Shown here: one piece after another, positions 1 through 5,250 of the stretch
How positions within the stretch are numbered: the first letter of the stretch is position 1
Layout of the letters: the number at the start of each line of letters is the position of its first letter
Assembly: GCA_002436025.1 (NCBI GenBank)
Contig: DIXM01000015.1
Coordinates: forward strand, 1 to 6,317
Length of the DNA: 6,317 nt
Direction: 5' to 3'
Source: a candidate division Hyd24-12 bacterium UBA6080
GTDB taxonomy: Bacteria; Fermentibacterota; Fermentibacteria; Fermentibacterales; JCC-6
Made by a program: the position numbers and the translations under genes
The notes under the pieces: model-generated
The model's input: the letters and a program-made list of their open reading frames with translations, nothing else
The model's database searches: none
Told to the model about the DNA's origin: nothing

Positions 1-124
1 CATCGGTGTCCGCGTTCTGGGTGGAGGCGGCGTCGATAACGAATCCGTCACGACCGACGCATACCGCCACGTTCACCCCTGCAACCTCCACAAGCTGGCC
101 AAGTATTTCCTTCAATCCCGTCAT
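1..124 (-). CDS. Roadblock/LC7 domain protein, N-terminal part (3' end outside window)
   Basis: The ATG at 124 follows AAAGGAG (133-139) by 8 bases and opens a frame that runs off the window after 41 codons. The visible residues 'MTGLKEILGQLVEVAG' then 'VNVAVCVGRDGFVIDAAS' show the opening of a roadblock/LC7 fold: an amphipathic first helix ending in G-V, a strand of alternating hydrophobics and the (D/G)-R-D-G-hydrophobic-V-I turn. Such proteins are cytoplasmic partners of Ras-like GTPases. It would be a second roadblock protein in the locus, besides the MglB-like one at the right edge and the roadblock-like half of the DUF4388 protein. An ATG at 129 is a dead start (ATG AAA TGA). Only about a third of the domain is visible, so the subfamily cannot be assigned. 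Confidence 0.75.
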   Translation of the reverse strand, partial: MTGLKEILGQLVEVAGVNVAVCVGRDGFVIDAASTQNADTD

Positions 125-164
125 TTCATTGTCTCCTTTCGAGATACGAGATTCCATAGAACCG

Positions 165-193
165 TCTATAAGTAATCCATCAATAAGGCGCAA
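165..193 (-). promoter_or_regulatory. Candidate sigma70-type promoter for the left-edge roadblock gene
   Basis: On the minus strand TTGCGC (193-188) and TATAGA (170-165) are separated by 17 bases, in a locally AT-rich stretch. The predicted transcript start near 158 would give a leader of about 34 bases to the ATG at 124. The -35 box matches only three consensus positions and the -10 box four, so this is tentative. Confidence 0.3.
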
Positions 194-245
194 TACGCTT
201 CTTCAGAAGCACAGGGCTATCATTAACTGAAAAGCCGGAGAGTGC

Positions 246-281
246 TCAGTAATCGTCAGTTGATGCCTCCAATCCTGTCAT
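246..281 (-). other. Possible 11-codon mini-ORF (leader peptide or gene-start remnant)
   Basis: An ATG at 281 sits 9 bases after GAAGGAG (291-297) and opens an 11-codon frame, MTGLEASTDDY, ending in TGA. The first 18 bases match the start of the roadblock gene at 124 at 15 positions (MTGLEA against MTGLKE), and both have a good ribosome site. It could be a leader peptide, the scar of a partial duplication, or chance. There is no evidence of translation beyond the start signals. Confidence 0.2.
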
Positions 282-344
282 GACGAGTGACTCCTTCTTT
301 TCGTGCATTCCCTGAAAAGGTATGCAGTTTCAATTGTTGGATCC

Positions 345-683
345 TCAAGATCGTTTCTGTTTCATTCCGGTATCAGTATCCACTTCCACCAGAACATGGT
401 AAAGCTCCAGAGCCGCCTGTTTCGAACAGGGCGTTACGCGCTCGAGAACAGCCCTCCCATCTCTGTACAGAGATATCTGCGTGCCACCGATCTCAGCCAG
501 CAGAACCCCCTCGATGACAGCAGCCCTGCCTCCACGAGCCGTCAACCATCCAACTCTGTCCTCAAGCCGAATCTCGACCATGCTTTTCGGAAGAACCTGG
601 AAATCACCTGAATCACCATAAGAACAGAGCTCGAGCACAACGTATCCAACACCGGCGCCTGAATTCCGGGGTACGGTTGTCAT
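345..683 (-). CDS. Small protein of unknown function, translationally coupled to the desulfurase
   Basis: Encodes 112 residues. The ATG at 683 overlaps the desulfurase TGA (ATGA), and AGAGGG lies just upstream in the end of that gene; longer starts up to 815 would lie wholly inside the desulfurase and are rejected. The protein looks like a mostly beta fold of alternating hydrophobic and charged stretches ('GYVVLELCSYG', 'RVGWLTARGGRAAVIEGVLLAEIGG') followed by 'ISLYRDGRAVLERV' and a helix 'KQAALELYHVLVEV'. The last part weakly recalls the C-terminal 'DGRA...A..LY' tail seen in some MoeB/ThiF-family sulfur-carrier activating enzymes, but the enzymatic core is absent. It has two cysteines, C20 and C86. 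No transmembrane segment or signal peptide is seen. Coupling implies a fixed ratio with the desulfurase, so it could be a sulfur acceptor or accessory subunit (inference). Confidence 0.7.
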   Translation of the reverse strand: MTTVPRNSGAGVGYVVLELCSYGDSGDFQVLPKSMVEIRLEDRVGWLTARGGRAAVIEGVLLAEIGGTQISLYRDGRAVLERVTPCSKQAALELYHVLVEVDTDTGMKQKRS

Positions 684-1885
684 CGCCCTCTGCCCAGGCA
701 TTCCAGGGCGAGCAGAAGCCGTTTCACATCGTCCTTCGTGTTGTATGCATGCAGGGACGCCCTGACCGCTCCCTCGGGTCGGCCATAAATGTCCCTCCAA
801 AGGGTTGGAGCGCAATGATGACCCGACCTGACCATGATGCCGTGGTTCTGGCAGAGAATGCTGCCGATGCTGTGCGGGGTATACCCGTCTACACGGAAGG
901 AGACGACAGGGGTCTTTCCGGCAGCCTCACCGGGACCGTAGACCTTAACCGACGGGATCGAGTTCAGCCCTTCCAACAGACATGTGAGTAAAAGGCTTGT
1001 TCCCTCCGTGAGTTCATGCCAGTCCAATGACTGCCTGAACGAGGCGGCAGCTCCGAATCCGATCATTCCCGGGATGTTGGGTGTTCCCGGCTCAAACCTG
1101 GCCCATGGTGGATCGTTCTTCAGTGTGTATCCGCCGGGAGACGAATCTTCGGCGGAGCCGCCTCCGAGTACCATGGGTTCGAGTACTGCAAGCATTCGTT
1201 CGGACAGGTAAAGGGCCCCGATACCTGCCGGACCGAAGCATTTGTGCCCTGAGAAAGCATAGGCATCGGGGTCGATTTCTCCAATGTCGGTGCACTCATG
1301 CGAGGCCCCCTGCGCTCCGTCAATCACTACAAGGGCTCCGGCGTTCCTGGCTTCGCGGGTGAGTGCCCCGATGTCCTGAAGTGTTCCGATGGCATTGGAT
1401 GCGTGGGTAAACGCAACCAGCCTGGCGTTCCGGGCCACCACGGCAGCCTCGGTTGGATCAATGTAACCACGGGAGTCCGGCCGGATCACATCCACCTCGA
1501 CACCGCGCCTTCTCAGGTTTATCCAGGGAAGGAAATTGGAATGGTGCTCAAGTGCCGTTGTCACAACGCGGTCACCATTCCGCCACGGAATACCGTTTGC
1601 CACGGTGTTGATCGCCCAGGTAGTTGACGGAAGGAACACCAACCTCTCCGGGGATACACCGATCATGGCGGCGACTTCCGACCTGGCTTCGTCAACGCGG
1701 ATGGAAGCGTCTATCGAGCGCCTGTAAATTCCACGGTCTATATTAACATCAAAGCAAGAATAATAATTATCCATTGATTCCAACGCGGATTTACAGGTAA
1801 GGGTTTTTGCAGCGCTGTCCAGATACACGCCTCCGCTGTTCAAGGAGGGGAAACAGTCCCGGAAAGTGTTGGCGCTGTCTGTCAT
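680..1885 (-). CDS. SufS-like cysteine desulfurase (class V aminotransferase fold)
   Basis: Encodes 401 residues, close to the roughly 406 of SufS. The protein aligns along its full length with group II desulfurases: 'YLDSAAKT' (21-28), 'RGIYRRS' (51-57), 'ALEHHSN' (111-117), 'IDGAQG' (188-193, cofactor aspartate D189), 'FSGHKCFGPAGIG' (211-223, PLP lysine K215), 'FEPGTPNI' (264-271) and 'VRSGHHCAPTLW' (352-363, catalytic cysteine C358). The RASLHAYNT segment (375-383) also matches SufS. The expected reaction is PLP-dependent removal of sulfur from L-cysteine to give alanine and an enzyme persulfide for Fe-S clusters or other thio-products. The start is the ATG at 1885, with GAGG about 7 bases upstream; a GTG at 1942 would run through the hairpin. 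No SufBCD or SufU/SufE is visible, so this may be a specialised sulfur donor for the locus rather than the housekeeping enzyme (inference). Selenocysteine lyase activity is possible. Confidence 0.9.
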   Translation of the reverse strand: MTDSANTFRDCFPSLNSGGVYLDSAAKTLTCKSALESMDNYYSCFDVNIDRGIYRRSIDASIRVDEARSEVAAMIGVSPERLVFLPSTTWAINTVANGIPWRNGDRVVTTALEHHSNFLPWINLRRRGVEVDVIRPDSRGYIDPTEAAVVARNARLVAFTHASNAIGTLQDIGALTREARNAGALVVIDGAQGASHECTDIGEIDPDAYAFSGHKCFGPAGIGALYLSERMLAVLEPMVLGGGSAEDSSPGGYTLKNDPPWARFEPGTPNIPGMIGFGAAASFRQSLDWHELTEGTSLLLTCLLEGLNSIPSVKVYGPGEAAGKTPVVSFRVDGYTPHSIGSILCQNHGIMVRSGHHCAPTLWRDIYGRPEGAVRASLHAYNTKDDVKRLLLALECLGRGR

Positions 1886-1900
1886 GGTATCCTCAGGCTC

Positions 1901-1924
1901 GTCCCGGCCCTTCCGGGCCGGGAC
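1901..1924 (-). promoter_or_regulatory. 10-bp GNRA-capped hairpin before the desulfurase gene
   Basis: A perfect inverted repeat has arms GTCCCGGCCC and GGGCCGGGAC, closed by a 4-base loop. In minus-strand RNA the loop is GGAA, a GNRA-type tetraloop, so the structure should be very stable. It starts 14 bases after the V4R-2 stop codon and ends 15 bases before the desulfurase ATG, leaving the GAGG ribosome site just outside the stem. No T-run follows, so it is more likely an intercistronic mRNA-stability, processing or translation-control element than an intrinsic terminator. Confidence 0.6.
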
Positions 1925-1938
1925 TGACCGGAAACACC

Positions 1939-2547
1939 TCACATGAGGTCGAACAGGGATCTCTTCTGCTTTACTCTGAACTCGCAGACATTGTCACCCA
2001 TCGTTTCGCATTTCACTTCCTGCCCCTCGAAACTGTGGACCTTGGTTCCAAAGACAAGGTCCATGTTCCCGGCTGCCACACCAAGCCACATGTAGCAGCG
2101 AGGCCTCTCAGATCTTCCGTGCCTTCCAAGATAGGGCTCGATGTAGTAGGAGTGCTGCACCCTCATCGTGTAGGTAGTGTTCTTTTCATCGAGTTCGTAT
2201 CCGATTACCCTGCCCCAGCCCAGCGTGTTCTGTACGGCATGCAGGGCTTCGATGGTGTCCCTCTTCGAAGACACCATCGGAGCGATAAGACCAGCCCATT
2301 CCGGTGACTTCATCATGCCGCCGAAAGTGGCGTTGGCGCACCATTGCGCTGCATCCACGAGGGCATTTTCCGCCATTCTTTCAGCTTCGGGGAAAGCCCT
2401 TATGAAATCCAGCTCCCTCTCGACCAGGTAATCAACACTGTTGATGGCGAGAATGACGCCGAAACCCCGAAGGATCCCGGTTTTCGGGTCACCCCTGAGA
2501 CCCATGCCGAGTATGCCGTTCTGTATGACCTTCTCATCAACAGCCAT
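1939..2547 (-). CDS. V4R domain protein 2, putative small-molecule/metal-binding
   Basis: Encodes 202 residues from the ATG at 2547, with GAGGGAG about 8 bases upstream and only 2 bases after the preceding TAG, so translation is probably coupled. A longer in-frame start at 2577 would only add coding overlap. Residues 55-135 are a helical and strand region like that of other V4R proteins. The C-terminal core 'RPRCYMWLGVAAGNMDLVFG' ... 'GQEVKCETMGDNVCEFRVK' is a clear V4R signature. C151, E177, C180 and C188 match the MopR-type zinc ligands, with the same spacing as the first V4R protein (26, 3 and 8 residues between successive ligands). The two proteins align only around this core and differ widely elsewhere, so they are old paralogues that may form a heteromer (inference). 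The ligand is unknown. Confidence 0.8.
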   Translation of the reverse strand: MAVDEKVIQNGILGMGLRGDPKTGILRGFGVILAINSVDYLVERELDFIRAFPEAERMAENALVDAAQWCANATFGGMMKSPEWAGLIAPMVSSKRDTIEALHAVQNTLGWGRVIGYELDEKNTTYTMRVQHSYYIEPYLGRHGRSERPRCYMWLGVAAGNMDLVFGTKVHSFEGQEVKCETMGDNVCEFRVKQKRSLFDLM

Positions 2548-2549
2548 CG

Positions 2550-3125
2550 CTATGCTCCCTCTGCTTCGAAGACGCAATCTTCGGATCCAACGGTTCGGCA
2601 GCTGGACTCACTGACCTTGTACGAACCCTCGGGTTTTCCGTAAGCGAGACACATGGCCGCAGCAATGTGGCCGCACATGTCATGACAGGCGGGACCACGG
2701 CGGAGCTCCCATCCCCATGCGCTCTTGTTCTCAAGCCAACCTTCTGCAAGGTATGATGTTCGGGAACGAAAGGTTCCCCCGAGCTCGGAGAGGCTGTCGA
2801 TCTCCACGGCACCGTATGCCAGTACCTTGAACATCTCGAACTGCGCCTCCATTCTCCCCCTCGGATCAAGGGCAGAGAAAATACCGGCGCCGGGGCCGTC
2901 GACCAGGAACTTCCGCAGTTCCCTGAACGATGTCTTCATGGCCCATCCCTTGAGAAGGGCTGAACCTTCCTCGTAACCCATCACATCTTCAATGTTTTTG
3001 AGTATTCTGGTATTGAACTTGTCGCAGTGGAAAGCCACATTCGATCCGCCGATGGTCAGGACGGACTTGTTCGGGTCGAATCCCAAAGTGTCGAGATAGG
3101 CTTTCACAATGTTGTCGTGAGACAC
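2550..3125 (-). CDS. V4R domain protein 1, putative small-molecule/metal-binding
   Basis: Encodes 191 residues from a GTG placed 8 bases after a perfect GGAGGT. The C-terminal third is a V4R (4-vinyl reductase) domain: 'GPACHDMCGHIAAAMCLAYG' followed by 'SESSCRTVGSEDCVFEAEG'. V4R domains are found in BchJ-type proteins, archaeal 'hydrocarbon-binding' proteins and the sensor regions of DmpR/MopR/XylR. The zinc ligands known from MopR (a Cys, then E-x2-C-x7-C) are matched by C147, E173, C176 and C184; the last three have the same spacing as in MopR. A zinc-stabilised pocket is therefore likely, with an unknown ligand. Unlike DmpR-type regulators, no ATPase or DNA-binding domain is attached, so it must act alone or through a partner. 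Extra cysteines C151 and C159 are present. It ends 2 bases before the start of a second V4R gene. Confidence 0.8.
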   Translation of the reverse strand: MSHDNIVKAYLDTLGFDPNKSVLTIGGSNVAFHCDKFNTRILKNIEDVMGYEEGSALLKGWAMKTSFRELRKFLVDGPGAGIFSALDPRGRMEAQFEMFKVLAYGAVEIDSLSELGGTFRSRTSYLAEGWLENKSAWGWELRRGPACHDMCGHIAAAMCLAYGKPEGSYKVSESSCRTVGSEDCVFEAEGA

Positions 3126-3133
3126 GTAAACCA

Positions 3134-3139
3134 ACCTCC
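3134..3139 (-). promoter_or_regulatory. Ribosome binding site GGAGGT that fixes the GTG start of the first V4R gene
   Basis: Minus-strand GGAGGT matches the anti-Shine-Dalgarno complement fully. It lies 8 bases before the GTG at 3125, a normal spacing. The upstream TTG at 3134-3132 overlaps this site and so cannot be the start it serves. Confidence 0.7.
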
Positions 3140-3147
3140 CAGGTTAT

Positions 3148-3690
3148 CTACAGCTTCTTGAGAACACCGGTGCATCTCGCGCCGGGTGCGTACTGGACCA
3201 GTTGATAAGGCCAGCGGGACTTGTTGAAAAGAGCCAGGGCCGCTGAGTAATTGCTGCACCTGAGACAGGGGATGGTCTTCTCGGTGAACTCACCCGTACC
3301 TGTCAGCGAGGGCAGAAGCTCGTTGCAGAGCCCGGCGTAAACGCATCCCTTGAAGACCAGCCTGATCTCGCCCTCCGACTGCTCTTTCTCTATTGAACCG
3401 TTTTCAGTTTGTGCAGAGAGAACCTCGAGGTCCTTGTAACCGTTTATGACCTCTTCAGCCGTCATTCCGTCCGAAAGCGGTTCCCCGTAATCGCGGTTGA
3501 CGTTGTTCACAAAGACCATGCTCATTCCCCTGGTGAACACCTTCATGGTCCTGTTTCCGACCAACTTGATGGCTGCATACACTGATCCTGTCAGCCACCT
3601 GTACATCATTTTCTTTGCTGCGTCGTCCGGCATGCCAGATTCCCTTCTGTCCTGTTGTTGCCGTTCTCTCTCAAACCCTGTCATCATCAT
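3148..3690 (-). CDS. Cysteine-rich protein of unknown family, possibly metal-binding
   Basis: Encodes 180 residues. Three tandem ATG codons begin at 3690, preceded by GAGGAAGAG; an ATG at 3633 with AAGGGA eight bases upstream would give 161 residues and remove a highly charged, glutamine-rich N-terminus. No family is recognised with confidence. Five cysteines are confined to the C-terminal third: C116 and C122 ('GCVYAGLCNEL'), C142 and C145 ('PCLRC') and C173. This layout suggests a zinc or iron-sulfur site or redox disulfides. There is no signal peptide or obvious membrane segment. It lies 22 bp before the first V4R gene and is probably co-transcribed with it. It could be a distant V4R relative, but the E-x2-C-x7-C signature seen in its neighbours is absent. 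The coding call rests on frame length, start signals and operon fit. Confidence 0.72.
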   Translation of the reverse strand: MMMTGFERERQQQDRRESGMPDDAAKKMMYRWLTGSVYAAIKLVGNRTMKVFTRGMSMVFVNNVNRDYGEPLSDGMTAEEVINGYKDLEVLSAQTENGSIEKEQSEGEIRLVFKGCVYAGLCNELLPSLTGTGEFTEKTIPCLRCSNYSAALALFNKSRWPYQLVQYAPGARCTGVLKKL

Positions 3691-3930
3691 TCACTCTTCC
3701 TCGAGGACGCCCCTATAGTGGCTGAGTGAAGCTCCTGCGATCCCAGCACCGGGCATCTCCGCCATGCTGGACCCGACAATCGCCATCTACGGGGGTTATC
3801 ACCGTGCCAGATACCCTTCGGTGGTCTCCCTGACACGGAAGGTCAAATGTTCCTCACTGCCGGGGAAGAGGTAGACCCATCACCCGGCAGGCCAAGATCC
3901 TTTACCGCCTGCTCAGCTGCGCAGCAATGA
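3691..3930 (-). other. Intergenic region with two strong inverted repeats; possible structured leader
   Basis: These 240 bases separate the AAA+ gene from the cysteine-rich gene, and I found no convincing gene in them. Read on the minus strand there are two hairpins. The first has 8-bp arms CTGCCGGG/CCCGGCAG (3857-3864 and 3883-3890) with a smaller GGT/ACC pair in its loop. The second has 9-bp arms CCGTGTCAG/CTGGCACGG (3802-3810 and 3830-3838). The only imperfect position of the second is a G-U pair in minus-strand RNA but a C-A mismatch in plus-strand RNA, which favours a minus-strand transcript. Neither is followed by a clear T-run, so neither is a textbook terminator. A TATAGG box (3712-3717) lies 22 bases before the next start but lacks a good -35 box. 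The region may hold a promoter, processing hairpins or a structured 5' leader. Confidence 0.45.
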
Positions 3931-5250
3931 TCAGAGGGTTGCATTTCCGGAACTTCTTCCAACAGCAAGCGCCTGCATTGCCCCTTCGAGATCACCCTTC
4001 AAAAGGTGTTCGAGGGCTTTCTCGAGCTTTCCGATCTCAGACGCGCTGGCGTTCTGTTTCCTCAAGTATTCCATTCTGTCACTGATAGCCATGGTGAGCG
4101 TGCTGATCTGCCTGTCAACGGTCTCCGCTGATGCCACCATCTCCCTGTATCTCTGCGAGTCGGTGGCCTTGGTGTCCAAAACCTCCTTCCTTTGTGGCAC
4201 TGCAGTCTGTTTCCGGGGGGAAGACTCTGCCTCGATGTCGACCACGATGAAGGGTGACGGAGCCTCCCTGTGCTCTGTGACGATCCCTGCCATTGATGCC
4301 CTGAACTCCTTCTTTCCGGGAACTGCGCCCTTCTTCAGCGAGGAGAGCATGCCGGAAATGGACTCGAGGGTCACGAGTTTGCTTGGTCCCAGCATTTTGG
4401 CGAGGACCATCCTGCCAGCCGCTTTAAGCTGCCTGATGTTCGAGTCGAACGTGTTGGCGATGTGGGTAGTTATCTCGTCCGGCGGCAAAGGAATTCCGGA
4501 ATGGGAAAAAAGGTTTTCGAGTATCTTCTTCCTGCCCTCGTGATCCACCATGGGAAGCTCGATGACAAGCCCGGAAGTCAGCCGGGAGAAGAACGACTCG
4601 TCGAGACCCACGAGCTGCGAGAGGGTTTCGTCGGAAGCCGTCACCAGTCCGTGGGTTTCCCGGGGCATCCTGTTCAGAAGCGCCAGCAGGAATCTCTGGA
4701 AGGCAAGGTCGCCCTGACAGAACTGAATGTCGTCGAGGAGGAGAAGTTCGTGGCCTGAGAGCCACTCCCTGAGCTGCCGTTCCCTTTGGGCGCTGTTGCA
4801 GTTCCGGAACTCGATGTGCAGGTCAACGGTGTTGATGAGCATCGTCTTCGTATTCGAGGCTTTTGCCATTGCCGTGAGCAGATGTGTTTTACCCAGGCCG
4901 TACGAAGCGTGTATCATCACCGGAGTGATGCTTTTCCATATTCTGGGCACCAGGGCGACGGTTCTTGCTATCTCCACCGGATAGAAGTTATCATCGGTCG
5001 TGACGAAGCTTGCGAAGGTCATCTCATCGGGATATGCTGCCTGAAGAACCTCCTGGTAATCGCCGTAGTCTTCAAGTGTCTTGGGCTGCACGTAAGGGAG
5101 GCTTCCAACTCCGCCCAGCACTCTTGCGAACTCGCTTATACGCTTTGAAGTGTCGGCGTCCAGAAGCCCGGCATCTGCGCATATCCTCATGAATTCCGCA
5201 AAGTCCAGACTATTTACTTTTTTGTCTTTCATTGCCTGTCCGAGACTCAA
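3931..5250 (-). CDS. DnaA-like AAA+ ATPase lacking the DnaA DNA-binding domain
   Basis: Encodes 439 residues from a TTG whose codon overlaps the upstream TGA (TTGA), with AAGGA just before it; the ATG at 5232 is an alternative start. A short helical region (12-45) precedes a DnaA-type core: a 'MTFASFV' lead-in (77-83), Walker A 'ASYGLGKTHLL' (K121, T122), Walker B 'LLLLDDIQF' (D173, D174), sensor I 'VTASDE' (203-208), an SRL box with putative arginine finger R223, and sensor II 'NIRQLKAA' (R273). These occur in DnaA order and spacing. DnaA domain IV, the C-terminal helix-turn-helix that reads DnaA boxes, is absent. Instead, residues 308-439 contain a polar linker and a probable coiled coil (about 366-417) ending in 'LEHLLKGDLEGAMQAL'. 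It is therefore probably not the replication initiator. Its position after MglB-like and PATAN genes suggests an ATP-driven adaptor or regulator in that pathway (inference). Confidence 0.85.
   Translation of the reverse strand: MSLGQAMKDKKVNSLDFAEFMRICADAGLLDADTSKRISEFARVLGGVGSLPYVQPKTLEDYGDYQEVLQAAYPDEMTFASFVTTDDNFYPVEIARTVALVPRIWKSITPVMIHASYGLGKTHLLTAMAKASNTKTMLINTVDLHIEFRNCNSAQRERQLREWLSGHELLLLDDIQFCQGDLAFQRFLLALLNRMPRETHGLVTASDETLSQLVGLDESFFSRLTSGLVIELPMVDHEGRKKILENLFSHSGIPLPPDEITTHIANTFDSNIRQLKAAGRMVLAKMLGPSKLVTLESISGMLSSLKKGAVPGKKEFRASMAGIVTEHREAPSPFIVVDIEAESSPRKQTAVPQRKEVLDTKATDSQRYREMVASAETVDRQISTLTMAISDRMEYLRKQNASASEIGKLEKALEHLLKGDLEGAMQALAVGRSSGNATL

Larger units (their letters stand above)
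125..344 (-). other. Intergenic region before the left-edge roadblock gene
   Basis: About 220 bases lie between the 112-residue gene and the roadblock gene, locally richer in A and T. They contain a candidate promoter (165-193), a possible 11-codon mini-ORF (246-281) and an imperfect inverted repeat CATTAACTGA/TCAGTTGATG (221-230 and 256-265, 9 of 10 positions). A compact palindrome GCTTCT-TC-AGAAGC lies at 197-210. No clear terminator with a T-run was found after the upstream gene. Confidence 0.4.

Noticed and set aside
221..265. Terminator from the CATTAACTGA/TCAGTTGATG inverted repeat
   Set aside because: The loop is long, there is an A-C mismatch on the transcribed strand, and no T-run follows.
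684..815. N-terminal extension of the 112-residue protein to an upstream in-frame start
   Set aside because: It would lie entirely inside the desulfurase gene, whose catalytic cysteine region and C-terminus are clearly coding there. The ATGA overlap at 680-683 gives a better start.
1901..1924. Intrinsic terminator after the second V4R gene
   Set aside because: The stem is strong, but no T-run follows on the minus strand, and the desulfurase ribosome site begins within a few bases.
1807..2307. Long plus-strand open frame across the desulfurase/V4R junction
   Set aside because: It is antisense to two well-supported genes and shows no family motif. The same applies to the plus-strand frame at 4091-4543 opposite the AAA+ gene.
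3126..3134. TTG start for the first V4R protein
   Set aside because: The GGAGGT ribosome site overlaps the TTG, so it can only serve the GTG at 3125.
3802..3838. Glycine riboswitch
   Set aside because: An ACCGAAGG motif is present, but the CTCTCAGG and AAAAGGACAG-type blocks are missing, and the downstream genes are not glycine metabolism.
3764..3874. Plus-strand 36-codon ORF in the large spacer
   Set aside because: It has no ribosome site and no recognisable family, and it runs against all neighbouring genes. The inverted repeats explain the sequence better.
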